From assembly GCA_030653545.1 (NCBI GenBank), contig JAURZE010000006.1, positions 1-64,000 on the forward strand: a DNA stretch of 64,000 bases. The letters run 5' to 3'. This document shows positions 50,559-59,020 of the stretch, piece after piece. Origin of the DNA: Nitrospira sp. (GTDB lineage Bacteria; Nitrospirota; Nitrospiria; Nitrospirales; Nitrospiraceae). A model generated the notes under the pieces. The model worked only from the letters and a program-made list of their open reading frames with translations. It was not told the DNA's origin and did no database searches. Position 1 is the first letter of the stretch. Every line of letters starts with the position of its first letter. Position numbers and translations under genes: made by a program.

Positions 50559-52352
50559 TTAGAAGCCGCTGCCGCCGCCGCCGCCGAAGCCGCCGCCGGA
50601 GGATCCGCCGGACGAGCCGCTGCTTCCACTGCTGCTGAACCCGGAACCGCCCGAACTGCGCGGTGCGGAGGTCATGGCGGTGCCGGCTGCCATGGACAGT
50701 TGCGATAAGTTGCCTGTCAGGTTCCGCGGCCTGAATTCGGCAAAGTTGGCTCCTTGATACCAGGTAGGCGGCTGCGTGTAAATGCCGTCGAAGGCGTTAG
50801 TCCAGTTGCGTTCCACGCCCAAGGCCATCGCGAACGGGAGGAACTTCTCGAACATCTCGGGCGTTTTGACGAGACGCTCAAACCGATCGGACTCGACGCG
50901 GGTCAGGAATTCTTCGAACCCCAGCACTTTCTCCAATGCTCTGGTGCCGCGTAGCGTTCGGGCCGGCATGATCCGGCCGAATCCGACGATGATAAGTCCC
51001 GACAGGACACTTGCAGCGGCTCCGGTTTGAAAGGCCAGGCCGATCCGTTCGCTCAACCAGGCGCTTCCGAATACGGCGGCGATGGTTACGGCGATCCCGC
51101 CGATCGTGTACGCCTGCTTGACCCGGTCGGGCCGGCGTGCGTAATAACCGCGGGTGACCAGCTGGTCGAACAGTGAGGACCGGATGCCGTCCAGGCGCGT
51201 GTAAAATCGATTGGCCAGGTCGGACAACGCCACCGTGTCTGCGTGGTCGTCGGAGAGCAGTCCGGTCGGAAAGATCCCTCTCAGAATCGAGGCCTCGTGG
51301 GCTTTTAATCCGTCCCAGGCGGAGGAGGGTTGGAGGCGATGCAAGTGGTATCCGGTGCTCGACCACAATCCGAGGAGCTTGGGCTCTTGCCGTTCTTCAA
51401 TCCGTACATAGCCCCGAACGGCCAGATCGACCAAGGTGGCGGTGATATCGCGAAGGTCGGGCGAGTCGTCCACCAGGGTGCCGAGCTCGGCGGGGGTCAG
51501 ATGGTCGGGGGGGGCATAGCTGACGATGATGGGGCGCAGGCGCGGGTCACGGCCGCGGGTGTACCAGAGATACCACATGATGCCGAACACGCCGGCCGGC
51601 AAAGCCAATGGCCAGTTGTATCGGAGGAATAGCTGTGTCCGCTGCAGCGATCCCGGTTCGTCGACCAGCCCTTTATCCCATCCCACGACGGCGGTCAGGC
51701 CTTCGCGGAATCCCAGCGGCCGCGTCATCTGATAGTGGATTTCTGAACCCTCGACTCGGACGTCGGCCTGCTGCTCGCGCGCGCCGTAGGCGCCGCTGAA
51801 CGCGAGGGCTTTGACGCCGGTCGCCTTTCCGGGCAGCAACACTCTGGCGGCCGCCGATTCGATCGGCACATCCCATTCGTCGCCGGTCACGTTCCAATAG
51901 AGCTCGTCATGGTCTTCGAAATATTTGAGCCCGTTGGCCACTCGATAGGTCAGGATCAGCGTCTTGGTGATGTCTTGTGCGCCGGGAAGCCAGACCTTGA
52001 AGCTCCGGTAGTGCCGATCCCGGATGCTGTCGACCTTGAGCGGAACCCGGAGCTCGTCCGTGGCGCTGACCAGGTCCAGCAGCAGGGTGTAATTGAATCC
52101 CTGCGGCGTTCGATATTCGACCGGGATATCGCGTTTCAGTCCGTTCCAGGATCCGGCGAAACGCGGGCGGATCGTTTCCGTCACCAGGAGGTCTCCGCTG
52201 GGGAGTACCTGAATGTCGGCCTGGAACTGCTCGATGACGAGCGAGCGGGCGTCGGCGAGGGCGCGTCCGTCAGTCAGAAACCACGCGACGAGCAGGAGGC
52301 CCAGGCGAATGACGTATCGTGCGCGCATAGGGGAAAGAGCCGTTCGCTCCAT
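50559..52352 (-). CDS. DUF2207 membrane protein with Gly/Ser-rich tail
   Basis: The 597-residue protein has a signal peptide and a DUF2207 extracytoplasmic domain ([40 protein letters not shown]). Membrane helices lie at about 252-270 and 405-455, with a cytoplasmic helical domain between. The tail ends in [16 protein letters not shown]. Like the TPM proteins at 6.6 kb it lies beside a lemA gene (eight bases), and the tails are alike. The function is not established. ATG 52328 is an alternative start closer to the signal. Confidence 0.85.
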   Translation of the reverse strand: MERTALSPMRARYVIRLGLLLVAWFLTDGRALADARSLVIEQFQADIQVLPSGDLLVTETIRPRFAGSWNGLKRDIPVEYRTPQGFNYTLLLDLVSATDELRVPLKVDSIRDRHYRSFKVWLPGAQDITKTLILTYRVANGLKYFEDHDELYWNVTGDEWDVPIESAAARVLLPGKATGVKALAFSGAYGAREQQADVRVEGSEIHYQMTRPLGFREGLTAVVGWDKGLVDEPGSLQRTQLFLRYNWPLALPAGVFGIMWYLWYTRGRDPRLRPIIVSYAPPDHLTPAELGTLVDDSPDLRDITATLVDLAVRGYVRIEERQEPKLLGLWSSTGYHLHRLQPSSAWDGLKAHEASILRGIFPTGLLSDDHADTVALSDLANRFYTRLDGIRSSLFDQLVTRGYYARRPDRVKQAYTIGGIAVTIAAVFGSAWLSERIGLAFQTGAAASVLSGLIIVGFGRIMPARTLRGTRALEKVLGFEEFLTRVESDRFERLVKTPEMFEKFLPFAMALGVERNWTNAFDGIYTQPPTWYQGANFAEFRPRNLTGNLSQLSMAAGTAMTSAPRSSGGSGFSSSGSSGSSGGSSGGGFGGGGGSGF

Positions 52353-52360
52353 CGGTGCAA

Positions 52361-52924
52361 TCAGCGGGAAGCCTGCTCAAAGCTGACTTTCGGCACGGCC
52401 CGCTCCGCCGCATCGGCGAGTTCAAAAAACTCCCCTTGCTTGAAGCTGAAGAAGCCGGCGATGAGGTTGGAGGGGAATTCCTGGATCTTCGTGTTCAGGT
52501 CGCGCACCACGGCATTGTAGTACCGGCGGGCATTCTGCACGGCTTCTTCGATCTGGTTGAGCGAGGCCTGGAGCTGAGTAAAGCTTTCCACGGCGCGGAG
52601 TTGCGGATAGGCTTCGGCCAGCGCAAAGAGTGATTTCAACGATTGGGCGAGCAGACCCTCGGCTTCCGCTTTGGTGGATGGTGTGGCGGCGGCCATGGCA
52701 CGGTTGCGAGCGGTGATCACGGCTTCGAGCGTCTGCTTCTCGTGCCCCGCATAGCCCTTGACCGTTTCGATCAGGTTAGGAAGAAGATCGTATCGGCGCT
52801 TCAACTGCACATCGATGTCGGCCCAGGCATTCTCCGATTGGACTTTCAACCGGACTAGGGAATTGTAGATGCCGATGACCAGCAGCACCAATCCGGCCAG
52901 CACCAGCAATAGTATCCAAGCCAT
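52361..52924 (-). CDS. lemA: LemA family protein (second copy)
   Basis: The 187-residue protein has an N-terminal membrane helix (LLLVLAGLVLLVIGIYNSLV) and the LemA core NAWADIDVQLKRRYDLLPNL and TVKGYAGHEKQTLEAVITAR. It lacks the lipobox of the copy at 6 kb. GGAGGA precedes ATG 52924. It is the first gene of a lemA-DUF2207 pair. Confidence 0.92.
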   Translation of the reverse strand: MAWILLLVLAGLVLLVIGIYNSLVRLKVQSENAWADIDVQLKRRYDLLPNLIETVKGYAGHEKQTLEAVITARNRAMAAATPSTKAEAEGLLAQSLKSLFALAEAYPQLRAVESFTQLQASLNQIEEAVQNARRYYNAVVRDLNTKIQEFPSNLIAGFFSFKQGEFFELADAAERAVPKVSFEQASR

Positions 52925-53056
52925 GAGTCATCCTCCTCGTTTACGCACGGCAGCGCAGCTCTTGCCCAGCACACAGTCGTAAAACTATATCCGTAAGGGT
53001 GTGAGCTGTAAAGCAATCCACCGCTGCTGACCGGTTTAGCGGTCAGAGGGGGAAGG

Positions 53057-53524
53057 CTATTCGAGGAGGGGAAGAATTCTTGTGGCCACGGCTTGCACGA
53101 AGCCTTCTTGCTCGGTCACGACCTTGAGTCCTTGGAAGCTCAAGTAGTAGCCGCCGTGGCTGGGCGCTTGAATGGTGGCGCTCACTTCGACTCGTTGGCC
53201 GTCTTCAATCTCCGGGTCACGGATGAGCGGCCTTCCGCAAATGCCGAGCACGGCCATGGACATCACACCGGTGTCGTCCTCCAGCTTGAAGAGATAGGCG
53301 CCGTAGCAGACATCAATCTCGTTCGGTAATTTGTACGGATCGAGCGGTTGCACGTCCCGCGCGGTGCCCTGGAGGGTGACCTGCCGCAAATGATAGATCC
53401 GGGGTTCTTCGAGGATCTGCTGGATGGGAATCGGCTCCTCCGCCAGGAGGATTGTCGGAAGCCCCATGATGACGAGAACTGTGGCGGTGCTGAGCAGGAG
53501 GAGGAATGGCGTGTACGATCGCAT
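53057..53524 (-). CDS. Secreted hypothetical protein with an OB-fold-like domain
   Basis: The 155-residue protein has a signal peptide ending near LLAEEP. HLRQVTLQGTARDVQPLDPY, CYGAYLFKLEDDTGVMSMAV and GQRVEVSATIQ resemble the OB-fold of small periplasmic stress proteins. Two Cys could form a disulphide. A TAGAAT box lies nine bases before ATG 53524, with a weak -35, so the mRNA may be leaderless. It is divergent from the M20 peptidase gene. Confidence 0.6.
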   Translation of the reverse strand: MRSYTPFLLLLSTATVLVIMGLPTILLAEEPIPIQQILEEPRIYHLRQVTLQGTARDVQPLDPYKLPNEIDVCYGAYLFKLEDDTGVMSMAVLGICGRPLIRDPEIEDGQRVEVSATIQAPSHGGYYLSFQGLKVVTEQEGFVQAVATRILPLLE

Positions 53525-53596
53525 GGCGCGGGCATTCTACCATTGTTTACTCATGAAGAGCCCCGCTCCCCGCTTTCGCTTCACGCCGTAGGCCGC

Positions 53597-53602
53597 TATA
53601 AT
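53597..53602 (+). promoter_or_regulatory. Consensus -10 box before the M20 peptidase gene
   Basis: TATAAT is a perfect -10 hexamer, with only a weak TTCGCT 16 bases upstream as -35. Transcription would start about 20 bases before ATG 53630. It is followed by CCGCGC, as are several other -10 boxes in the window. Confidence 0.5.
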
Positions 53603-53629
53603 CCGCGCCCAGAACATGTGGAGGGATGT

Positions 53630-55000
53630 ATGCCGGTGAATAAGCCGCAGCTCAAGAAATATATTGCGGACAGCCGCCCGCGATTTGAAGATCTTTTGGG
53701 GCAATTGGTCGAAGTGCCGTCTATCAGCATGGATCCGGCCCGGGCGGGGGAGATGCCGCGTGCCGCGACGCTGGCCGTGCAATATTTGAAGAGTCTTGGC
53801 GCCGACGCGCAAGTCGTCGAAACGGGCGGCTATCCGATCATTTCCGGAGGCTGGACAACGGGAGCCGACTACCCGACCGTCACCATCTACAACCATCTCG
53901 ACGTGCAGCCGGCGCAGGAGCCGGAATGGAAAGAATCGCCCTTCGCGTTCCGCAAAGACAACGGCATCTATCATGGCCGCGGCGCGACAGACGACAAAGG
54001 TCCGGCGCTGTCGGCATTGCTCGGAGCCCGTTATGCGATCGAACAGGGCGTTCCGATCAACATTCGCTTTTTATGGGAGCTGGAAGAAGAGATCGGCAGT
54101 CCGCATTTCTCCGCTGGTCTCAAAAATCATATCGCGATTCCACGGCCCGACTCCGTCGTGGTGTCGGATACGATTTGGATCGCCAAAGGCAAACCGGCCA
54201 TGCCCTACGGGCTGCGCGGATTGATCGGCGCGCGCCTGACCCTCAAGACGGGAACGAAGGATGCCCATTCGGGTGTGACGGGTGGAGCGGCTCGAAATCC
54301 ACTGGCTGAGCTCATGGAAATTGTCCATGCCTGCGTGGATGCCAAGACCGGCAAGGTGAAGATCCCCGGATTCTACAACGACGTGGTCGAGCCCACGAAG
54401 GCGGAGATCAAGAGCTTTCTCAAGTCAGGCTTCCAAGTCTCCAAGTTCAAACAGGCTTACGGATTTCAGACGCTGCGTACGCAGGACCCTGCCGAGATCA
54501 TGCGCCGTATCTGGGCGGCGCCAACCTTTGAAGTACATGGGCTGACCGGCGGCTATCAGGGACCCGGGGTCAAGACCGTCGTGCCGGGTCACGGAGAACT
54601 GAAAGTCAGCATGCGGTTGGTGCCCAATCAGACGCCCGAGAAGGCCTTTGCGCTGCTGAAGAAATTTGTCGCCAAGCTGAATCCCAACGTCAAGGTCGAG
54701 TCGGAGGGCATGTTGCAGCCGTTCCAGGGACTCTTCGAAGGGCCTTATGTCGATGCGGTGAAGCGGGCGGCGAAGGCGGGATTCGGCAAAGAGCCGGCCT
54801 TTATTCGCGAGGGAGGTTCGATCGGTGCGGTGGTGACCATGCAAAAGGCCTGGAAGGTGCCGATCCTCTTCATGGGCCTCAGTCTTCCCGAGCACGGTTA
54901 CCATGCGCCGAACGAATACTTCGATTGGGGTCAGGCCTCCAGCGGCATGACCGCCTTCGCGCACTACTTCGAAGAATTAGCGAAGATGGGGAAGAGGTAG
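53630..55000 (+). CDS. M20-family metallodipeptidase (CNDP-like)
   Basis: The 456-residue protein starts at ATG 53630 (GGAGGG just upstream). The metal-site motifs are complete: YNHLDVQPAQE, GRGATDDKGP and ELEEEIGSPH. A dimerisation/lid domain follows with KTGTKDAHSGVTGG and the C-terminal metal His in LPEHGYHAPNEYFD. M20 dipeptidases hydrolyse dipeptides with two zinc ions in the cytoplasm. A large palindromic element begins four bases after the stop. The open frame extends upstream of the -10 box, which cannot be coding. Confidence 0.92.
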   Translation: MPVNKPQLKKYIADSRPRFEDLLGQLVEVPSISMDPARAGEMPRAATLAVQYLKSLGADAQVVETGGYPIISGGWTTGADYPTVTIYNHLDVQPAQEPEWKESPFAFRKDNGIYHGRGATDDKGPALSALLGARYAIEQGVPINIRFLWELEEEIGSPHFSAGLKNHIAIPRPDSVVVSDTIWIAKGKPAMPYGLRGLIGARLTLKTGTKDAHSGVTGGAARNPLAELMEIVHACVDAKTGKVKIPGFYNDVVEPTKAEIKSFLKSGFQVSKFKQAYGFQTLRTQDPAEIMRRIWAAPTFEVHGLTGGYQGPGVKTVVPGHGELKVSMRLVPNQTPEKAFALLKKFVAKLNPNVKVESEGMLQPFQGLFEGPYVDAVKRAAKAGFGKEPAFIREGGSIGAVVTMQKAWKVPILFMGLSLPEHGYHAPNEYFDWGQASSGMTAFAHYFEELAKMGKR

Positions 55001-55004
55001 GGGA

Positions 55005-55098
55005 GGGAGTGGCCATATAGTCCTTCTTGCTCGCTGAGGCCCCACGATGAAGCGGTGGTCCCTCAATGCGCGCAGTGAAGGACCATCCGGCCACTCCC
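55005..55098. repeat. Long palindromic element, copy 2, four bases after a stop codon
   Basis: Arms 55005-55026 and 55077-55098 pair at 19 of 22 positions; outer GGGAGTGGCC and GGCCACTCCC are perfect. Inside, TGAGGCCCCAC (55035-55045) pairs with GTGGTCCCTCA (55055-55065) at nine of 11. GGGAGTGGCC and TTCTTGCTCGC are shared with the element at 43608-43730. The form suggests a REP-like element or structured terminator. The rest of 55099-55196 shows nothing. Confidence 0.65.
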
Positions 55099-55196
55099 TT
55101 AGGTATGTGAGTAGAGTGGAGGTTTGAAGCCGAGCGAGTGGTCTCATGTGCTTGTTCGACGTGCGCAATCGAGGATTGCCCGCAGTCGGACATCGC

Positions 55197-55832
55197 TCAG
55201 CCGGCTTTCGGATAGGACTGTTCCATGCAGTCAGGACAGATATCCCGTTCCAGTTTCCTCTCGAAGCACTGTTCCAGATAATCTTCGATCCGTTTCCGAT
55301 AGGTTCCATCCGAGCGGACTCGCTTACATTTTGAGCATATTGCGATCAGGCCGCGCAGACTTTTCAGCTCTTCGAGTGCCCGTTCGAGATCTTCAGTCTT
55401 CGCGACGAGTTCCTGCTCGCGCGCGATGCGGGCATCGAGCTCTTGCTTCAGGCTGAGGGCGGTGGAGACTCGGGCGACGAGTTCGACCGGGGTGAAGGGT
55501 TTCCGGAGAAAGTCGGTGGCACCGGCGGTATAGGCGGCTTGCAGATCAGCCGTCTCGGTCTTGGCGGTAATCACAAGGATTGGGGTGTGTTCCAGCCGTT
55601 CGAGTGAGCGAATCTTCCGGCAGGCTTCCAGTCCGTCGATATCCGGCATCATCAGATCCATCAGGATCACATCCGGATCGCAGGGCGTGACCCGTCTCCC
55701 CATGATGCCGAGCAGTTCCAACGCCTGACGCCCCGACTCGGCCGTCATGACCGGGCCATAACCGGCCTTGTGCAGAACCATCTGAAGAAGGTGGCGCGTT
55801 TCCTCAGAATCGTCAACAAGAAGGATGCTCAT
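55197..55832 (-). CDS. Response regulator with coiled coil and C-terminal Cys-rich motif
   Basis: The 211-residue protein has a receiver domain (about 1-120) with DD at residues 7-8, phosphoacceptor Asp in VILMDLMMPDIDG and Lys in FLRKPF. A heptad-like helix follows (about 130-165), then CSKCKRVRSDGTYRKRIEDY and ICPDC. The Cys pairs may bind zinc. No DNA-binding domain is present. The end resembles motifs found after PAS and receiver domains in sensory proteins, perhaps a dimer or partner module. No kinase is adjacent. Confidence 0.85.
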   Translation of the reverse strand: MSILLVDDSEETRHLLQMVLHKAGYGPVMTAESGRQALELLGIMGRRVTPCDPDVILMDLMMPDIDGLEACRKIRSLERLEHTPILVITAKTETADLQAAYTAGATDFLRKPFTPVELVARVSTALSLKQELDARIAREQELVAKTEDLERALEELKSLRGLIAICSKCKRVRSDGTYRKRIEDYLEQCFERKLERDICPDCMEQSYPKAG

Positions 55833-56063
55833 ACACCTACGAATGCCTCAATGTCCGGTCGGTTCCGCGGGCCATCGGGGTCTTTCAGGATGTGGGTCAA
55901 TTCTTATCCAATTGGATCATCGTTGCCTGGTCGCTAAAATCTTCCAGGAGATCAGATCATAACGGACGCTGGGGAATGCCCCTAGATATTTCGTAGTTTG
56001 AGAGACGCGCAGTCGGGGAACCCTGTGGTGCAAGAGCTCGCTCAGACAGGCAGATTGCGACCT

Positions 56064-56097
56064 GTGGCGTCCGACAGGCTGAGCCGGCGGACGCCAC
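56064..56097 (-). terminator. Hairpin downstream of the 56.1-57.8 kb gene
   Basis: GTGGCGTCCG (56064-56073) and CGGACGCCAC (56088-56097) pair perfectly across a 14-base loop, 16 bases after the stop of the leftward gene. No T-run follows, so termination may be inefficient or depend on Rho. The rest of 55833-56063 shows nothing supported. Confidence 0.45.
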
Positions 56098-56112
56098 GGC
56101 ATGCGGTCTACG

Positions 56113-57837
56113 TTATGGCTTTTTCTCTTCCGCCGTGGCCAGAATCGGTTGGAACATTGGATCGGCGTCCAGCACGGCTTTGAGTAATTCGGAATGGAGG
56201 AAATAGCGCCAGACTTCGTCAGTTTTGCCCGGGACTTCGTCAAACCAGCGTTTGGCTTCCGTGACGTGGTGCAGCAGCTTGGCCTTGTCCCCGTAGTTGG
56301 GCATGAAAATCATGCTGTAGGCCATCGTATATTCTGCCAGGAATTTGTCGAGGGGCAGATCGGCCACCGCCAGCGAGGCGTCTGCATCGGCATAGGCACG
56401 GTTGATTTCAGGATCGTGCAGGATTCTGTTCCACGCGGATTTATGCAGGCGAGACCAGGCGAGTTGCAGCAAGGCTTCAGCCTTGGCAGATCTTCGCGTG
56501 TCGGGAATCTCCTTGGCCAAGGCCTCGTGAGTCTCAATGGCGGCCTGCTGGTCGTTATTCCAGCGATAGGCGACGCCCAATCGGAACCGGTTGTCGAGTT
56601 GTTCCGGTCTGACTTTGGCCAGCGTTTCCAGCGCCGGCAACATGCGGAAAAGAAAATCGGCCGGCGTCGGCTGGGAGAGGCCGCCCATTTCCATTCCGTT
56701 GGACAGGTCTGTTCTGGTGGATTGGGCATAGATATTCCAGTAGAACTCGCTGGCGACCAGGGCCAAGGCCTGATCCCTAATGGTGAGATTGTGCCCGGTG
56801 CTCCCCTCCCGCAACAGGACAGCGTAGAGGTTCCTGGTGAGGACGGTCAGCGCGTCCGGTTGATTCGGATCGATAATCAGCACGCGGTTGAGCAGGGCCA
56901 CCCGGTCGCGCAACTCAGGAAACGTGGCGGCTCGTGCTGCCGCTGCGGTCAGCGTCCCCGGCTGATCGCCCGGTCCCCACCACACCATGGATTCCGGCAG
57001 CGGCCGGCTGATCTCCGTCGTGAACGGAATCTTCTCCGCGACCATTCCCGCGACGGACGGTTCGGTGACCACCGGCAGATTGAATACGGCGATGTCACCC
57101 GGGAAGCCGTGTTTCTTCAGCCCGGTGAAGACAACCCACTGCGTCGTGACGGATTTCAGCGACTTGCGCGCCCGCTTGATGGTGTTCGTCCACTTGACCG
57201 TCCCTTCGGCATAGGTGACCGGTGAGGCTAGGGGATCCTGATACTGTACGTTCAGTAAGACGAGCGTTGTGGGCACGGCCAGGATCTTTCCGTTGGCGTT
57301 CAATCGGAAGGAGCTGGCGGCCAAGGCGTGGCTTTGGGTGACGCTGACACGGAGACCGCTGCCCGGAGGAGAGACCCCCAGCTCTTCCATGACGAAGGCC
57401 GATGCCGGCATGCGCGCGAGCTCGTCTCTGAAGAAGACCAGCGGGCCGGTGCTCGGCCAGAGGACCGTCATTCCTGTGTCGTCGCGTTTCAACGCGGGCG
57501 CATGGGCGGTCTTCAGTCCCTCCCAACAGGATTCATATGAAGGGTCGGTAGCCGGCGGGTAGGCCTTCAATCCCGACGGCGCAGCTGTCAGCAGCCGAAA
57601 TTGACAGGCAAAGTCCAGCTGTCCGACCGTGACGCGGTCTCCCTTGGCGAGGGCTTCGGTATAACGCCGCGCGGCATCGGCAGCCGGGCTAGTGGCATGG
57701 CCGGCCGGTTTGGACTTGTGCGAGGTTGCCGCGAAGGCGGCCTCCATTCCGGGCCACCCTGCCAGGAGGGCGGTCATCAGAGTAAGCAGGATGGGCGTAC
57801 GAAGGTTGTTGTGGATACGACAAAGCATCATCATCAC
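56113..57837 (-). CDS. Large secreted protein of unknown function, 574 residues
   Basis: The N-terminus is a signal peptide (about 14-36, ILLTLMTALLAGWPGMEAAF). The mature protein has no recognised domain. The middle contains QPDALTVLTRNLYAVLLREG and a helical C-terminal half with RFRLGVAYRWNNDQQAAIET, SAKAEALLQLAWSRLHKSAW, like degenerate TPR repeats. AGGAAATAGGTG precedes ATG 57837, and a TATTAT at 57855-57860 could be the -10 box. A periplasmic location is likely. Confidence 0.75.
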   Translation of the reverse strand: MMMMLCRIHNNLRTPILLTLMTALLAGWPGMEAAFAATSHKSKPAGHATSPAADAARRYTEALAKGDRVTVGQLDFACQFRLLTAAPSGLKAYPPATDPSYESCWEGLKTAHAPALKRDDTGMTVLWPSTGPLVFFRDELARMPASAFVMEELGVSPPGSGLRVSVTQSHALAASSFRLNANGKILAVPTTLVLLNVQYQDPLASPVTYAEGTVKWTNTIKRARKSLKSVTTQWVVFTGLKKHGFPGDIAVFNLPVVTEPSVAGMVAEKIPFTTEISRPLPESMVWWGPGDQPGTLTAAAARAATFPELRDRVALLNRVLIIDPNQPDALTVLTRNLYAVLLREGSTGHNLTIRDQALALVASEFYWNIYAQSTRTDLSNGMEMGGLSQPTPADFLFRMLPALETLAKVRPEQLDNRFRLGVAYRWNNDQQAAIETHEALAKEIPDTRRSAKAEALLQLAWSRLHKSAWNRILHDPEINRAYADADASLAVADLPLDKFLAEYTMAYSMIFMPNYGDKAKLLHHVTEAKRWFDEVPGKTDEVWRYFLHSELLKAVLDADPMFQPILATAEEKKP

Positions 57838-58012
57838 CTATTTCCTGGACGCACATAATAAAGGCTAAAGAACGACACTGTAGCATGGCGTCAGACGAAT
57901 CTGAAAGAGGCCAGGGGAGCGGATTTGGCGATATTCAGCGGTGAGAGCCGTCGATGATGATCCGGCGGCATCCGAGCTGCCCAGGGCGGGAATCCTAAAA
58001 TGTGTGATGTCG

Positions 58013-58312
58013 TTAGCGCGGGCGAGCGGCTCGGAGAATGTCGTTTCGCATGCGGGCTCGTTCGGTGGGCGAGAGGACCGGTGCCGGTTGGTGTTGACAG
58101 AGGGCGACAGTTTGTCGGAGCGAGGCGACGAACTCTTCGCAGTTGGGGCAGGCGCCGAGGTGCTTGCGTAGCTCCTCGCACAGCGTGCCGGGCAATTCAT
58201 CGTCGATGTAGGCGGACAGTTTTTTTAAGATGGCCACGCAACGTCCTTTCCCATGACGATGGGGGCGGGCGGGCTTTCGCTGAACGGATCGGGTCGTCGT
58301 CCGCTTGGCCAT
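58013..58312 (-). CDS. Anti-sigma factor with a zinc-finger (zf-HC2) domain
   Basis: The 99-residue protein has CVAILKKLSAYIDDELPGTL, HLGACPNC and a helical tail SPTERARMRNDILRAA, the HC2 zinc-finger arrangement of anti-sigma factors. It lacks a membrane helix, so it is a cytoplasmic form such as ChrR-like or RsrA-like proteins. It begins two bases after the ECF sigma gene, so the two are translated together. It probably binds and holds the sigma factor until a signal, perhaps redox, releases it. Confidence 0.85.
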   Translation of the reverse strand: MAKRTTTRSVQRKPARPHRHGKGRCVAILKKLSAYIDDELPGTLCEELRKHLGACPNCEEFVASLRQTVALCQHQPAPVLSPTERARMRNDILRAARPR

Positions 58313-58314
58313 GG

Positions 58315-58956
58315 CTAGCGTCCTCCTTGCTTGAACGGGTGGCCGTTGTGCGATGGTTCGGAAGTGGCAATTCCCTGAGCGCTGAGCTCGCGCCGGACAA
58401 ACAAGCGGGCCCGATGCAGCCGGGATTTCACGGCGCGCTCATTGAGCGCGACGATGCTGCCCACTTCTTTGGCGCTCAACCCTTCCATGTCCCGCAGGAC
58501 CAGAACCATGCGATAGTGTTTGGGCAGCTTGGCAATCGCCCGATCGAGCGCCTGGCGAAGTTCTTTATTTTGCAGCGCCTCTTCCGGGCTGAGTCCGTCC
58601 ACCGGAATCTGCAGGCGAAACTCTCCCTCCGAGGTCGGGATAAATTCCTCCAGCGACAGCTCCCGGTCAGGCGCACCTTTCCGTTTGCGCCGCATGCGTG
58701 AACAGGCCCGCGCCGCGATGGCGTAGAGCCAGGTCGAGACCTGCGCCTCCCCGCGGAATGCCTGATAACCTCGATAGGCATTGAGAAACGTTTCCTGGAC
58801 CAGATCCTTCGCCGCTTCGGGTTCCCCGCAGAGTCTGGTCGCGAAGCGGTACATCTGATCGACATGGTCTCGGTACAACGTATCAAAGCTCGCCGCGGTA
58901 CGCGCCTCATTGCGTGAGGCCGGTGCGGGTTTCTTGGAGGGCGCCGGATTTTTCAT
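58315..58956 (-). CDS. ECF-type RNA polymerase sigma factor
   Basis: The 213-residue protein has region 2 (FDTLYRDHVDQMYRFATRLC, DLVQETFLNAYRGYQAFRGE, WLYAIAARACSRMRRKRKG) and region 4 (LPKHYRMVLVLRDMEGLSAK, AVKSRLHRARLFVRREL). No extra domains are present. Its partner is the zf-HC2 anti-sigma factor. The stimulus is unknown. The promoter upstream is sigma-70-like, so autoregulation is not evident. Confidence 0.93.
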   Translation of the reverse strand: MKNPAPSKKPAPASRNEARTAASFDTLYRDHVDQMYRFATRLCGEPEAAKDLVQETFLNAYRGYQAFRGEAQVSTWLYAIAARACSRMRRKRKGAPDRELSLEEFIPTSEGEFRLQIPVDGLSPEEALQNKELRQALDRAIAKLPKHYRMVLVLRDMEGLSAKEVGSIVALNERAVKSRLHRARLFVRRELSAQGIATSEPSHNGHPFKQGGR

Positions 58957-58969
58957 GCTCGTGCCGGAG

Positions 58970-58999
58970 AGTCTACGGAGAGATCGAAAACGCTGTCAA
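58970..58999 (-). promoter_or_regulatory. Predicted promoter of the ECF sigma operon
   Basis: On the minus strand TTGACA (58999-58994), an 18-base spacer and TAGACT (58975-58970). Start ATG 58956 is 13 bases beyond the -10 box, giving a leader of about six bases and no Shine-Dalgarno site. Confidence 0.55.
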
Positions 59000-59020
59000 G
59001 GACGAGAGAGAGCTCGGAGT

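Noticed and set aside
53348..53629. Upstream extension of the M20 peptidase frame
   Set aside because: The extension runs through a consensus -10 box and overlaps the divergent gene; ATG 53630 has a ribosome site and fits the family N-terminus.
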